From: Streptococcus infantis
GTDB taxonomy: Bacteria > Bacillota > Bacilli > Lactobacillales > Streptococcaceae
Assembly: GCF_015546995.1 (NCBI RefSeq)
Contig: NZ_JADMUH010000009.1
Coordinates: 1 to 64,000 of the forward strand
Reading direction: 5' to 3'
Length of the DNA stretch: 64,000 nucleotides
The notes beneath the pieces are model-generated. The model was not told where the DNA came from and made no database searches. It was given only the letters and a program-made list of their open reading frames with translations. Of the stretch, positions 47,821 through 58,051 are shown piece after piece; within the stretch, counting starts at the first letter, position 1, and every line of letters begins with the position of its first letter. The translations under genes and the position numbers were made by a program.

Positions 47821-48648
47821 ATGAAATTGATCTCATGGAATATTGATTCCCTCAATGCTGCACTCACGAGTGACTCTGCGCGTGCGAAATTATCACAAGA
47901 CGTCCTCCAAACCTTGGTAGCCGAAGACGCTGATATCATCGCCATCCAAGAAACCAAGCTTTCAGCTACAGGGCCTACTAAAAAACACCTCGAGGTGCTG
48001 GAAGAACTCTTCCCAGGTTACGAAAACACTTGGCGCTCCTCTCAAGAGCCTGCTCGTAAAGGCTATGCTGGAACTATGTTCCTCTATAAGAAAGAACTCA
48101 CTCCAACTATCAGCTTTCCAGAAATCGGTGCCCCTTCTACTATGGACTCGGAAGGGCGCATCATTACCCTAGAATTTGATACATTTTTCGTGACTCAAGT
48201 TTACACACCAAACGCTGGTGATGGCCTCAAACGCTTGGAAGAACGTCAAGTCTGGGATGTCAAATATGCAGAGTACTTGGCTCAACTAGACAAGCAAAAA
48301 CCTGTCCTTGCTACAGGTGACTATAACGTTGCCCACAAGGAAATTGACCTTGCCAACCCAGCCAGCAACCGTCGTTCACCAGGTTTCACAGACGAAGAAC
48401 GTGAAGGATTTACAAACCTTTTATCCAAAGGATTTACAGATACCTTCCGCCATATCCATGGCGATGTGCCAGAACGCTATACTTGGTGGGCACAACGTAG
48501 CAAAACTTCAAAAATCAACAATACAGGCTGGAGAATCGACTACTGGCTCACAAGTAACCGTGTAGCAGACAAGGTTACCAAGTCAGACATGATTGACTCA
48601 GGCGCACGCCAAGACCATACACCGATTGTCTTGGAGATTGATTTCTAA
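47821..48648 (+). CDS. exoA: Exodeoxyribonuclease/AP endonuclease ExoA
   Basis: 275-aa exonuclease III-family enzyme for base excision repair. Catalytic motifs are LISWNIDSLNAA, the metal Glu in IIAIQETKLS, GDYNVAHKEIDLANP and the C-terminal SGARQDHTPIVLEI. It begins at ATG 47821 behind AAAAGG; the upstream frame extension overlaps the promoters and is not coding. VOC gene 48660 follows 11 nt later. Confidence 0.95.
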   Translation: MKLISWNIDSLNAALTSDSARAKLSQDVLQTLVAEDADIIAIQETKLSATGPTKKHLEVLEELFPGYENTWRSSQEPARKGYAGTMFLYKKELTPTISFPEIGAPSTMDSEGRIITLEFDTFFVTQVYTPNAGDGLKRLEERQVWDVKYAEYLAQLDKQKPVLATGDYNVAHKEIDLANPASNRRSPGFTDEEREGFTNLLSKGFTDTFRHIHGDVPERYTWWAQRSKTSKINNTGWRIDYWLTSNRVADKVTKSDMIDSGARQDHTPIVLEIDF

Positions 48649-48659
48649 GGAGAAAACGA

Positions 48660-49046
48660 ATGGACTATCAAACTGTCATCCCTGAATTTGTCGTATCGGA
48701 TATCGAGAAATCGCGTCACTTCTACTGCGACTTATTGGGATTCTCTGTCCAATACGAGCGACCAGAAGAAAACTTCCTCTTCTTATCGCTTGAAGATTGC
48801 CAGCTAATGTTAGAGGAGGGAACAAAGGATGAATTAGTTGAACTGACCTACCCCTTTGGTCGTGGAGTCAACATTTCCTTTGGCATAGAGGATGTCCCTC
48901 GACTCTATCAGAAAGTAATCAAGTCTAACTATCCTATTCATCGTCCATTGACCAAAAGAGAATTTCGAGTTGGTGAACAATATATCTATCCTCATGAATT
49001 TGCAGTTTTAGACCCAGATGGCTATTTTTTAAGATTTAGTGAATAG
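48660..49046 (+). CDS. VOC-superfamily protein (glyoxalase/bleomycin resistance type)
   Basis: 128 aa, one vicinal-oxygen-chelate domain: VIPEFVVSDIEKSRHFYCDLLGF at the N-terminus and HEFAVLDPDGYFLRFSE at the C-terminus. The pattern resembles bleomycin-binding proteins, but no drug-binding role can be claimed. It is in an operon with exoA. Confidence 0.8.
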   Translation: MDYQTVIPEFVVSDIEKSRHFYCDLLGFSVQYERPEENFLFLSLEDCQLMLEEGTKDELVELTYPFGRGVNISFGIEDVPRLYQKVIKSNYPIHRPLTKREFRVGEQYIYPHEFAVLDPDGYFLRFSE

Positions 49047-49047
49047 G

Positions 49048-49073
49048 AAAAAGGAGGCTGATAGCCTCTTTTT
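49048..49073 (+). terminator. Terminator after the VOC gene
   Basis: AAAAAGGAGGCT / AGCCTCTTTTT with a 3-nt loop immediately after the stop codon. Confidence 0.85.
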
Positions 49074-49216
49074 CAGTAGGTGAACATGAATTGACAGACC
49101 TGTAAATCCAGTGACCAAAACCTTTGCTAAAGCCTATGAAATCAGCATGTCAAAGAACTTTGATAGCCTTTTTTTGTATAATTGAGTAGAATGAAATCAG
49201 AAAGCGAGGAAATTTT

Positions 49217-49810
49217 ATGCAAGTCGGAAAACAAATCCAGCGCTATCGTAAAGAGAAAAATTTATCTCAAGATGATTTAGCTGAAATAATTTTTGTCAGT
49301 CGCCAATCCATTTCCAACTGGGAACGCGGCGCGACCTACCCTGATATTCAAAACCTACTCTTGCTGAGCAAGGTCTTTGAAGTGTCATTAGACAAACTAG
49401 TAAAAGGAGATTTGGAAACTATGAAACAAATTATTCACGATCAAGAATTTATACGTTATAAAAAAGATGGAATAATCTTTAGCATACTGCTATTAGGTTT
49501 TCCTATCATCAGCATACCCTTAATTCTTTATTTGGATTGGTATGGTATCGCTTTTAGTTGCTTGATTTTTGCTATCGCTATGTTCTACGCCCTACGCATT
49601 GAAAAATTCAAGAAACAGCATAATCTTCGCACCTATCGACAGATTGTCGCCTATGTTCAAGGACGTAACCTTAGCGAGATTGAAGAAGCTGAAGAAAGGG
49701 GTAAGGCTCCCTACCAAAGAATCATCCTTCCCATTCTATTTGGCCTTGGAATTGGCGTTATTGCTCTGCTATTTTATTGGCTCTTACTTACTTTCTTCAC
49801 TATCAAATAA
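49217..49810 (+). CDS. XRE-family regulator with membrane domain
   Basis: 197 aa. An N-terminal Cro/CI-type helix-turn-helix (QIQRYRKEKNLSQDDLAEII ... SRQSISNWERG, residues 6-60) is joined to three or four hydrophobic segments (about 83-125 and 168-195). Such proteins probably sense a membrane or envelope signal. Targets unknown. It has a GCGAGG site, and a TATAAT lies about 40 nt upstream. Confidence 0.82.
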   Translation: MQVGKQIQRYRKEKNLSQDDLAEIIFVSRQSISNWERGATYPDIQNLLLLSKVFEVSLDKLVKGDLETMKQIIHDQEFIRYKKDGIIFSILLLGFPIISIPLILYLDWYGIAFSCLIFAIAMFYALRIEKFKKQHNLRTYRQIVAYVQGRNLSEIEEAEERGKAPYQRIILPILFGLGIGVIALLFYWLLLTFFTIK

Positions 49811-49837
49811 AAGCGAAGTCATCAGACCTCGCTTTTT
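49809..49837. terminator. Terminator after the XRE gene
   Basis: AAAAGCGAAGT / ACCTCGCTTTTT with one mismatch and a 6-nt loop, between convergent genes. Confidence 0.75.
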
Positions 49838-49916
49838 AAATGTATTAAAATTTATAGAGTTGTGGATAGTGAACACACTCTGGTTTTTTAGGGCGTAGCT
49901 ATCTACTCATTTTAAT

Positions 49917-50321
49917 TTATATCCTCACCTGTCTATCTTCAGATCGTTGTCCTGTGACAAACATGGTAAAGGTTGCCTTGCAGACATTTCGGCCATCTTG
50001 GTTGGTGATATCAACATCGACGACACAAGTGGTACGTCCTTGATGGACACATTCCCCCTTGATGGTGAGAATATCCCCTAGATTTCCAGCTTTCAGATAA
50101 TTGATAGAAGACTGGAGCGTCACCCCATCTAAGCCAAGCGAAATCACCACAAGACCACTGATTTGGTCACAAAGGGTAAATAGATAGCCTCCATGAGCAT
50201 TCCCATAGTAGTTGAGTGAAGAGTCCACTACTTTTGTCGTCACTACAACGTGACCATCTCTCATTTTCTCAATTTCATAGTTTTCAAAGGCAGATATAGC
50301 GTCAAAGTGAAAATCTTTCAT
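49917..50321 (-). CDS. PaaI-family hotdog thioesterase
   Basis: 134 aa. The hotdog-fold pattern includes YYGNAHGGYLFTLCDQISGLVV, with the Asn/His-Gly-Gly and acidic catalytic region, and LGDILTIKGECVHQGRTTCVVDVDI. It probably hydrolyses an acyl-CoA or acyl-ACP of unknown type. Start ATG 50321 has AGGAGG upstream; the TTG 21 nt earlier is rejected. Confidence 0.83.
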   Translation of the reverse strand: MKDFHFDAISAFENYEIEKMRDGHVVVTTKVVDSSLNYYGNAHGGYLFTLCDQISGLVVISLGLDGVTLQSSINYLKAGNLGDILTIKGECVHQGRTTCVVDVDITNQDGRNVCKATFTMFVTGQRSEDRQVRI

Positions 50322-50390
50322 ACTTTCCTCCTGATATTTCAAACGACACTATGATACTACTTTTCAAGACTCTGTGCAAGGGAGAAGCAC

Positions 50391-51872
50391 TTATTCAGGT
50401 AAAACTCCAACCTGCTCGACAAAGCGCATAAAGGCTGCCTGTCCTTCTTCTGTTTGCTTGTAAACCCCTGCATCTTCCAATACCCGAGCAAAGATTTTAC
50501 CAACAGATTCTTGGACAATTTCGAGAGCTTGGTCTTTATCAGTCAATCCAGGATGACTTTCTTTCAACTCATCTGCCCATTCTTGGTGATAAGTTGCGAC
50601 TGATACTTCTTCTCCGACTAGATAAGCTGCTACCTGCTCCACTTCTTCCTTCAAGCGTGGTGGCAAGATGGCTAAGCCCATAACCTCAATCAAGCCGATA
50701 TTTTCCTTCTTGATATGTTGGACATCCTTGTGGGGATGATAGATACCATCTGGATGCTCTGGAGAGGTTTGATTATCCCGCAAGACCAAATCCAACTCAA
50801 ACTGCCCATCTCGTTTACGGGCTATCGGTGTGATGGTATGATGCGGTGTTCCATTGCTTTCCGCTAAGACCTGCATACTTGGATCGGAGTATTGACGCCA
50901 AGCCAGTAAGATTTTCTCAGCAAGATTGGTTAAATCGTCTTTTGAATCTGAGGTCAATCGAATGACTGACATGGGCCACTGAACAATCCCTGCTTTGACA
51001 GATTCAAAACCTTCAAAGGTAAAGTTTTTCTGTAAAGGAGCCGCTTCCATTGGGAAGACATGACGACCACCTTGATAATGATCATGGGTCAAGATTGAAC
51101 CACCAACAATTGGTAGGTCCGCATTCGAGCCTGCAAAATAGCCTGGGAACTGCTCCACAATTGCTAACAAACGCTCGAAGCTTTGGCGACTGATGGCCAT
51201 GGGACGATGTTGGCTGTCTAGGAAAATACAGTGCTCATTAAAGTAAGCGTAAGGCGAATATTGGAAGCCCCACTCCTGCCCAGAAATGTCAAAACGAATA
51301 ATACGATGATTGCTTCTAGCTGGATGGTTGACACGACCATGGTAGCCTTCATTTTCCATACAAAGCTGACATTGAGGATAGTTACTAGACTTAACCAACT
51401 TAGCAACCGCGATCTCCTTTGGATCCTTTTCAGGCTTAGACAGATTGATGGTAATCTCCAGTTCACCATAGTCAGACGGTACACGATAAGCAATATTTTT
51501 TGCAATAGCCTTTAGTTTGATGTAGTCATTCTTCTGACTGAGTTGGTAGAAGTCTGCAATCGCCTGCTCTGGAGACTGGGCATAGGTATTCCAAAAATCA
51601 CGATTAACCTGGCTCGGACACGGCGTTACCAAGTCCATGAGGTCGGCACCGAGAATTTCACGCGTAGCCAGACTATCTTCAATCGATTCCAAGCGAACGG
51701 CTTCCTCGACAAGCTGATCTTTAAGATCAATCAAGCCATCTTGGTCAGTCTTAACTTCAAGAACCCCATCTCCCACCAGTGCTAAAACACGATTGGTCAG
51801 ATAGATACGATCCAACTCTTCAAAGGTACTTTCTGCAATGACTTTGGTCACAAAATTTTCTACTAAGGTCAC
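50391..51872 (-). CDS. galT: Galactose-1-phosphate uridylyltransferase (class II)
   Basis: 493 aa, the long Gram-positive class II GalT of the Leloir pathway. It exchanges UMP between UDP-glucose and galactose-1-phosphate. Recognisable parts include [30 protein letters not shown] and a His-rich [10 protein letters not shown] segment. It lies 18 nt downstream of galK. galE is not in this window. Confidence 0.93.
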   Translation of the reverse strand: MTLVENFVTKVIAESTFEELDRIYLTNRVLALVGDGVLEVKTDQDGLIDLKDQLVEEAVRLESIEDSLATREILGADLMDLVTPCPSQVNRDFWNTYAQSPEQAIADFYQLSQKNDYIKLKAIAKNIAYRVPSDYGELEITINLSKPEKDPKEIAVAKLVKSSNYPQCQLCMENEGYHGRVNHPARSNHRIIRFDISGQEWGFQYSPYAYFNEHCIFLDSQHRPMAISRQSFERLLAIVEQFPGYFAGSNADLPIVGGSILTHDHYQGGRHVFPMEAAPLQKNFTFEGFESVKAGIVQWPMSVIRLTSDSKDDLTNLAEKILLAWRQYSDPSMQVLAESNGTPHHTITPIARKRDGQFELDLVLRDNQTSPEHPDGIYHPHKDVQHIKKENIGLIEVMGLAILPPRLKEEVEQVAAYLVGEEVSVATYHQEWADELKESHPGLTDKDQALEIVQESVGKIFARVLEDAGVYKQTEEGQAAFMRFVEQVGVLPE

Positions 51873-51890
51873 TAGAAAACCTCCTTCTGA

Positions 51891-53069
51891 CTATTCAAGG
51901 ATGCGAGTTCCACCTGCCACTTCAGCGATATAGAAGCTTGGAGCGTAGCCAACTACTTCTTCATAGTGCTTGCCTACAGCTTCTTTAAAGGACTCAACAG
52001 CATCCTTTTGAACCAAGGCAATGGCACAGCCACCAAAACCTGCTCCTGTCATACGAGCACCAAGAACACCTTCTTGAGCCCAAGCTGTATGAACAAGGGT
52101 ATCTAATTCCAAACCAGTTACTTCGTAATCATGCTCAAGTGAAACATGAGAAGCATTCATCAAATGACCAAACTTGTACAAATCTCCCGCTTGAAGAGCC
52201 GCTTGCGCTTTAAGCGTACGTTGATTCTCAAGAACGGCATGGCGCGCACGTTTCAAGCGATTTTCGTCTTTGATGAGGTAGCTATATTCATCAAAAGCCC
52301 ATTCATCCAATTCACCCAAGGTTTGAATATTTAAGGCCACTTGGAGTTCTTCTACTGCTTTTTCACATTCAGCACGACGTTCATTGTACTTAGAATCCGC
52401 AAGTTCACGGCGTTTGTTAGTGTTCATGATAACAACAACATTGTCCTTCAAATCAAGGGGAACCAAGTCATATTCTAAACTATTTGTATCCAGATAAATA
52501 GCACGTTGGTCTGCCCCCATACCAATAGCAAATTGGTCCATGATACCAGAGTTAACACCAATAAAGTTATTCTCTGTCAATTTTCCGATTTTAACCAAAT
52601 CTAGACGATCCAATTTTAGGTCAAAGAGGTATTCTGCCACGACACCTGTCAAAAGCTCCAAAGAAGCTGAAGATGACAAACCAGCACCATTCGGGATATT
52701 CCCATAGACATAGAAATCAAAACCTTTATCAATCACATGCCCAGCTTCTTGCAAGAAATGAAGGACACCTTTTGGATAGTTAGTCCAGTTGTGCTCCTTC
52801 TCAAACTTAAGGTCAGCCAGAGGAACTTCGATAATGCCTTTGTCCTCAAAGTTTGCGGAGTAGAAACGCAAAACTTGGTCATCACGCTTGCGTGCTGCTC
52901 CATAAGTTCCTAGTGAAATAGCAGCTGGGAAAACATGGCCACCGTTGTAGTCAGTATGTTCCCCAATCAAGTTGATACGGCCTGGTGAGAAGAAGGTTTG
53001 ATCTGCTTCTTGACCAAAAACATCAAGAAAGTCCTTGCGAAGTGCATCAGCAGTAAGATGTTGTGTCAT
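51891..53069 (-). CDS. galK: Galactokinase
   Basis: 392-aa GHMP kinase. The signature [15 protein letters not shown] (residues 28-42), ATP loop [14 protein letters not shown] and C-terminal [14 protein letters not shown] are all intact. First gene of galK-galT, with a strong promoter and a GalR-type operator at 53113-53158. AAGGAG precedes the ATG. Confidence 0.96.
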   Translation of the reverse strand: MTQHLTADALRKDFLDVFGQEADQTFFSPGRINLIGEHTDYNGGHVFPAAISLGTYGAARKRDDQVLRFYSANFEDKGIIEVPLADLKFEKEHNWTNYPKGVLHFLQEAGHVIDKGFDFYVYGNIPNGAGLSSSASLELLTGVVAEYLFDLKLDRLDLVKIGKLTENNFIGVNSGIMDQFAIGMGADQRAIYLDTNSLEYDLVPLDLKDNVVVIMNTNKRRELADSKYNERRAECEKAVEELQVALNIQTLGELDEWAFDEYSYLIKDENRLKRARHAVLENQRTLKAQAALQAGDLYKFGHLMNASHVSLEHDYEVTGLELDTLVHTAWAQEGVLGARMTGAGFGGCAIALVQKDAVESFKEAVGKHYEEVVGYAPSFYIAEVAGGTRILE

Positions 53070-53112
53070 ATGAATTCTCCTTTGACAATTTGTTAGGTAA
53101 AAAAGTTTACCT

Positions 53113-53158
53113 TGTAATCGTTTTCTTCTATTGTACCCAAGGGTTTTGCTTTGGTCAA
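53113..53158 (-). promoter_or_regulatory. galK promoter with GalR operator
   Basis: On the minus strand TTGACC (53153-53158), 17 bp, TACAAT (53130-53135). Immediately downstream lies AGAAAACGATTACA (53113-53126), a LacI/GalR-type operator. A palindrome GTAAA...TTTAC follows at about 53097-53111. Confidence 0.75.
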
Positions 53159-53210
53159 CATTTTTACCGATATTTTACTAAACTATGAGTAAAAAGATAG
53201 AAAAATATGA

Positions 53211-54239
<1,029 letters not shown>

Positions 54240-54256
54240 GTACAACAACTGAACAT

Positions 54257-54298
54257 AAAAAAACCTAATAGAGATTCTCAAATCCTATTAGGTTTTTC
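54257..54298. terminator. galR terminator
   Basis: AAAAAAACCTAATAG / CTATTAGGTTTTT with a 12-nt loop. Confidence 0.85.
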
Positions 54299-54305
54299 TT
54301 TTTAT

Positions 54306-54456
54306 CCTCAATGAAAATCAAAGAGCAAACTAGGAAGCTAGCCACAGGTTGCTCAAAGCACTGCTTTGAGGTTGTAGATAAGACTGACGATGTCAGTTAC
54401 CTATATCTACGGCAAGGTGAAGCTGACGTGGTTTGAAGAGATTTTCGAAGAGTATT
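54306..54456 (-). repeat. BOX element (boxA-boxB-boxC)
   Basis: On the minus strand the order is boxA (from TACTCTTCGAAAATC, 54404-54456, with CAAACCACGTCAGC and CTTGCCGTAG), boxB (CTGACATCGTCAG and CAACCTCAAAGCAGTGCTTTGAG, about 54346-54403) and boxC (GCTAGCTTCCTAGTTTGCTC to TTTCATTGAG, 54306-54345). This is one complete A1-B1-C1 copy, typical of S. pneumoniae and close relatives. It starts directly at the adhC stop codon. Confidence 0.93.
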
Positions 54457-55492
54457 AATCCATCACAATCATAGACTTGATAGTCTTGCGCTCATCCATA
54501 TCTTTATAAGCCTGATTAATATCATCCAAGCTGTAACTATTAGTAAAGACACGTCCTGGATTGATATCACCGTCAAGGACAGCTTTGAGCAAGAATTGTT
54601 TATCGTATGTTGTCGCAGAAGCTGCTCCACCTGCAACAGAGATATTTTGCATAAAGGTTGAACCAAGTGCACGATTCTTATAATGTGGAACTCCTACAAA
54701 TCCCATGCGACCGCCATTATGAAGGACACCCAGTGCTTGCTCAACAGCAGCCTCAGTACCAACACACTCAAGTGCTGCATCTGCTCCACCGCCAAGAATT
54801 TCACGTACCTTGGCAATTCCTTCTTCTCCTCGCTCAGCTACGACTGCTGTCGCGCCTGACTCCAAGGCCATTTGTTGACGGTCTTCGTGGCGACTCATAA
54901 GGACAATTTGGGATGCGCCACGCATTTTGGCTGCGATAACCGCACATTGACCCACAGCACCATCCCCGATAACGACCACCTTGTCACCTTTTTGCACATT
55001 AGCCACACGCGCTGCATGGTAACCGGTCGGCATGACGTCAGCAAGTGTCAAAAGTGACTTGAGCATGCCTTCGCTATAATCTGAAGGTTGACCAGGAATT
55101 TTCACAAGTGCCCAATTAGCGTAGTGGAAACGGAGATATTCAGCTTGGAAATTTCCTCCTAGATTATTTCTAATATGATTGTCACAAGAACCATCAAATC
55201 CAGCACGACAAGCGTCGCATTCCCCACAGCCATGAGTAAATGGTACAATCACAAAATCACCGGGCTTGACTGTTGTAATGGCCTCTCCAGTTTCTTCAAC
55301 GATGCCAATTGCTTCATGTCCACTATTTTTGTGACCCGCTTTAATATCTGGATTACGATAGCTCCAAAGGTCTGAACCACATACACAAGCACGAACCACA
55401 CGGATAATAACATCATCTGCCTCTTGAATACTTGGACGCTTGATTTCCTCAATACCTACCTGACCTGCTTTTGTATATACTGCTGATTTCAT
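54455..55492 (-). CDS. adhC: Zinc-dependent alcohol dehydrogenase (AdhC type)
   Basis: 345 aa medium-chain dehydrogenase. Catalytic-zinc residues are in CVCGSDLW and the GHE of SGHEAIG. The structural zinc Cys set is in CGECDACRAGFDGSC, and the NAD(P) loop is VVIGDGAVGQCAV. The pneumococcal homolog acts in formaldehyde/nitrosothiol defence under the MerR-type regulator NmlR. Here no nmlR lies between adhC and czcD. The promoter has an unusual 19-bp spacer. Confidence 0.9.
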   Translation of the reverse strand: MKSAVYTKAGQVGIEEIKRPSIQEADDVIIRVVRACVCGSDLWSYRNPDIKAGHKNSGHEAIGIVEETGEAITTVKPGDFVIVPFTHGCGECDACRAGFDGSCDNHIRNNLGGNFQAEYLRFHYANWALVKIPGQPSDYSEGMLKSLLTLADVMPTGYHAARVANVQKGDKVVVIGDGAVGQCAVIAAKMRGASQIVLMSRHEDRQQMALESGATAVVAERGEEGIAKVREILGGGADAALECVGTEAAVEQALGVLHNGGRMGFVGVPHYKNRALGSTFMQNISVAGGAASATTYDKQFLLKAVLDGDINPGRVFTNSYSLDDINQAYKDMDERKTIKSMIVMD

Positions 55493-55522
55493 AAAATTTC
55501 CTCTCTGTATGTAACTACCTTA

Positions 55523-55553
55523 AGTATACACTTTTTATCAAGCTTTCGCTCAA
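55523..55553 (-). promoter_or_regulatory. adhC promoter with a 19-bp spacer
   Basis: On the minus strand TTGAGC (55548-55553), 19 bp, TATACT (55523-55528). A 19-bp spacer is characteristic of promoters activated by MerR-family regulators such as NmlR. Confidence 0.55.
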
Positions 55554-55568
55554 TTATACTATAGCACA

Positions 55569-56471
55569 TTAATGGTGATGATCATGCCCATGACTTTGAC
55601 TAGCTTCCAGCTCTTCCATATTTCTCTTGTGAGTTTGGTGTGTTTCTAGGTCTGCATCAACCTCAATGGTGACGTTTTGAAAACCACAATCTTTAAGTTT
55701 GCTTCGAATGGATTCTTTACAAACCTCCATGTGGTTGACATGCTCTAGACAAACATGGACAATGGCATTTTTCTCCAAACCATCCATGGTCCAGAGGTTT
55801 AGCTGATTGATACTAGCCACATGGTCCAGTTGCTCCAAATCACTCTTTACTTGCTTGATATCCACTCCTTCTGGCACGGCATCGAGGAAAATCTTAAGCG
55901 TGGACCAAAAACGTGGAATAGCTTTTGACAGAATAAAGATAGAGATGACAAGAGATAAGAGCGGATCCAGAATATACCAGTCGGTAAATCGCAGAACAAT
56001 GGCCATTAGGATAACAGCCACCCAACCCAGAGTATCCTCCAGAAAGTGCAGGCTCAAAATAGACTCATTCTTAGTTTTTCCCTTTCGAACTACTAGACTT
56101 GCCAGCACATTAATGCTGACTGCTATGATTCCTAGCCAGAGGATACCCTCATCATTGACAGGTTGTTGATGAAAGAGTTTCGTTATATTTCCCAAGATAA
56201 CCAGAACAGATCCTGTCATCAGAATCACAGCCGTTACCATAGCCCCCAAAAGGCTAAATCGTTTGTAACCCAAGGTGTAATGACTATCTTCTTCACGATT
56301 GGAGATTGTTTCAAGAAAGGCTGATACCCCAATTGCGATTGCATCTCCCATGTCATGAACGGAATCAGCAAGAACTGCACTCGAACCAAATACTCCTCCA
56401 GCGATAAACTCGACAATAGCATAACTCAAATTCAAGAAAAAAGCTAACCAAACTGCATGTTTTGTCTTCAT
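55569..56471 (-). CDS. czcD: Zinc efflux protein CzcD (cation diffusion facilitator)
   Basis: 300 aa with six helices. Metal-site pairs are in ADSVHDMGDA (helix 2) and HFLEDTLGW (helix 5). A cytoplasmic C-terminal domain ends in the His-rich SHGHDHHH. It exports Zn2+ in exchange for protons. It is divergent from sczA, with SczA-type operators between them. Confidence 0.92.
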   Translation of the reverse strand: MKTKHAVWLAFFLNLSYAIVEFIAGGVFGSSAVLADSVHDMGDAIAIGVSAFLETISNREEDSHYTLGYKRFSLLGAMVTAVILMTGSVLVILGNITKLFHQQPVNDEGILWLGIIAVSINVLASLVVRKGKTKNESILSLHFLEDTLGWVAVILMAIVLRFTDWYILDPLLSLVISIFILSKAIPRFWSTLKIFLDAVPEGVDIKQVKSDLEQLDHVASINQLNLWTMDGLEKNAIVHVCLEHVNHMEVCKESIRSKLKDCGFQNVTIEVDADLETHQTHKRNMEELEASQSHGHDHHH

Positions 56472-56501
56472 AATCCTGTTTCCTCTGATATAATAGATTC
56501 A

Positions 56502-56593
56502 TGAACATCCTGTTCATTATCATTATCTAACATTCATTACAGAAAGGATAGGAGCAAACTGTTTACTTTATAAGATACTGAACAGTTTGTTCA
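56502..56593. promoter_or_regulatory. Two SczA-type operators between czcD and sczA
   Basis: Perfect inverted repeats TGAACA-TCC-TGTTCA (56502-56516) and TGAACA-GTT-TGTTCA (56579-56593). The first overlaps the czcD promoter (-10 TATTAT on the minus strand); the second lies 11 nt before the sczA start and may give autoregulation. The core matches the known SczA half-site TGTTCA. Confidence 0.8.
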
Positions 56594-56603
56594 AAGTGTC
56601 CAT

Positions 56604-57143
56604 ATGACTACTCAAGATCGTCGTATTAGCAAGACTCGAAAAGCTATTTATCAGGCTTTCTTGCACTTACTCAACCAAAAAGACTACGAGGCCATCACCG
56701 TTCAGGAAATCATAAACCTTGCTGATGTAGGGCGCTCAACTTTTTACAGCCATTACGAGAGTAAGGAATTATTGCTAGATGAACTCTGTCAAAATCTCTT
56801 TCACCATCTCTTTGAGCGTGCTGAACACCTCTCACCACAAGACTATCTGGCTCATATCTTTCAGCATTTCAAGAAAAATCAAGACCATGTGACCAGTCTC
56901 TTGCTCTCTAAAAACGATTATTTTATCCGGCAACTGCGAAAAGAACTAGAACACGATGTCTACCCAATGGTAGCCGACGAACTCATCAAGTCCCATCCAA
57001 CTCTCCCTCACTCTTACCTCAAACACTTGGTCGTCAGCCATTTCATCGAAACCCTCAGCTGGTGGTTGAAAAAAGGCAAGTCCTACACGGAACAAGAAGT
57101 GATCCAATTTTATTTGGAGATTTTAAAAGTGGGCTCGAACTAG
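56604..57143 (+). CDS. sczA: TetR-family zinc-responsive regulator SczA
   Basis: 179 aa. N-terminal helix-turn-helix ITVQEIINLADVGRSTFYSHYESKELL (residues 33-59) with the usual TetR layout, then a ligand domain with several His residues. In pneumococcus it activates czcD in the presence of zinc. Position and operators support the same role. The following membrane gene starts 15 nt downstream. Confidence 0.9.
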   Translation: MTTQDRRISKTRKAIYQAFLHLLNQKDYEAITVQEIINLADVGRSTFYSHYESKELLLDELCQNLFHHLFERAEHLSPQDYLAHIFQHFKKNQDHVTSLLLSKNDYFIRQLRKELEHDVYPMVADELIKSHPTLPHSYLKHLVVSHFIETLSWWLKKGKSYTEQEVIQFYLEILKVGSN

Positions 57144-57158
57144 AAGGGAGTATTTTCA

Positions 57159-57629
57159 ATGACCAGCGTGCAATTTTACTTTCTATTTCCATCACTCTTC
57201 ATGCTTCACGAACTGGAAGAAATCGTTTGGATGCCATCCTTTGTCAAAAAAATATCAATCCAGTATCCAAACAATCGAATCCTATCTTATTACACTCCTT
57301 TTGCTTTCAATGCCATTGTCTTAGAGCAATTTCTGATCCTAATGACGTCGCTATATCTTAGTTACCAGTTTAACAACTATAGCATTTACGCAAGCATCAT
57401 AATCGCTTATATCTACCATGTCTTAGGACATCTGATTCAGACAGTCGTTATTCGAAAATATGTGCCCGGATTGTTGACGGGCATTTTAACGAGTTTGTTT
57501 GCTCTTTGCAATCTCAAAAATGAATTTCCAATTAAACTTTATGGTTACTCTCTTTTTACCTTATTGGTTATTATTTTAAATCTTGTAGTATCATTTATGA
57601 TTCTTCATAAAATCAGTCATAAAAAATAG
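57159..57629 (+). CDS. HXXEE-domain membrane protein
   Basis: 156 aa with five hydrophobic segments. The defining HELEE motif lies at residues 16-20 near the first helix, followed by EIVWMPSFVKK. A second conserved His is in YHVLGHLIQTV. The motif suggests a metal or hydrolase site within the membrane, but the family has no known function. An AAGGGAG site places it in the sczA transcript. Confidence 0.78.
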   Translation: MTSVQFYFLFPSLFMLHELEEIVWMPSFVKKISIQYPNNRILSYYTPFAFNAIVLEQFLILMTSLYLSYQFNNYSIYASIIIAYIYHVLGHLIQTVVIRKYVPGLLTGILTSLFALCNLKNEFPIKLYGYSLFTLLVIILNLVVSFMILHKISHKK

Positions 57630-57663
57630 TACTCAGGCAATCATATCTTAGAAAGGAAACCCT

Positions 57664-57999
57664 ATGTTCTTCCCCATTCTTCTCGGCTTTTTTACGGCCT
57701 TCTTTGCCCTTGCTTTTGTTCTTCTTCACTTATTGGCTTCTCTGTCTGAAGTTAAAAAAGGGAATCACACTCTAGGAAATACATTTCTCCTTATCGGAAG
57801 TAGCTTTGCGACCTTATCTATCTTCCTCTACTTCTTTTTGCCGATTATCGCACTATCTCTTTGGATGATTGGCTGTGGATTAATTTGCTACGGAGCCTAT
57901 TGGAATGGCAAACAAAAAGAAAACTTCCATCCAGCCCACCATCTGATTCGAATTGGAATTGCACTGGTGCTTACCATCTTGTTAGCCTTGGTACAATAA
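57664..57999 (+). CDS. Small hydrophobic membrane protein, unknown function
   Basis: 111 aa with three or four membrane helices, no charged catalytic motif recognised; the loop SLSEVKKGNHTLGN and the C-terminal FHPAHHLIRIG segment are the only polar parts. GAAAGGA precedes the ATG. It is cotranscribed with the HXXEE gene (34-nt gap) and ends at a terminator. Confidence 0.7.
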   Translation: MFFPILLGFFTAFFALAFVLLHLLASLSEVKKGNHTLGNTFLLIGSSFATLSIFLYFFLPIIALSLWMIGCGLICYGAYWNGKQKENFHPAHHLIRIGIALVLTILLALVQ

Positions 58000-58024
58000 A
58001 AAAGGATCTTTTGATCCTTTTTTG
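57998..58024. terminator. Terminator between convergent membrane gene and egtU
   Basis: AAAAAAGGATC / GATCCTTTTTT with loop TTTT, symmetrical, overlapping the stop codon at 57999. Confidence 0.85.
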
Positions 58025-58051
58025 TATACTCATAAACTAATACTCCTTTGA

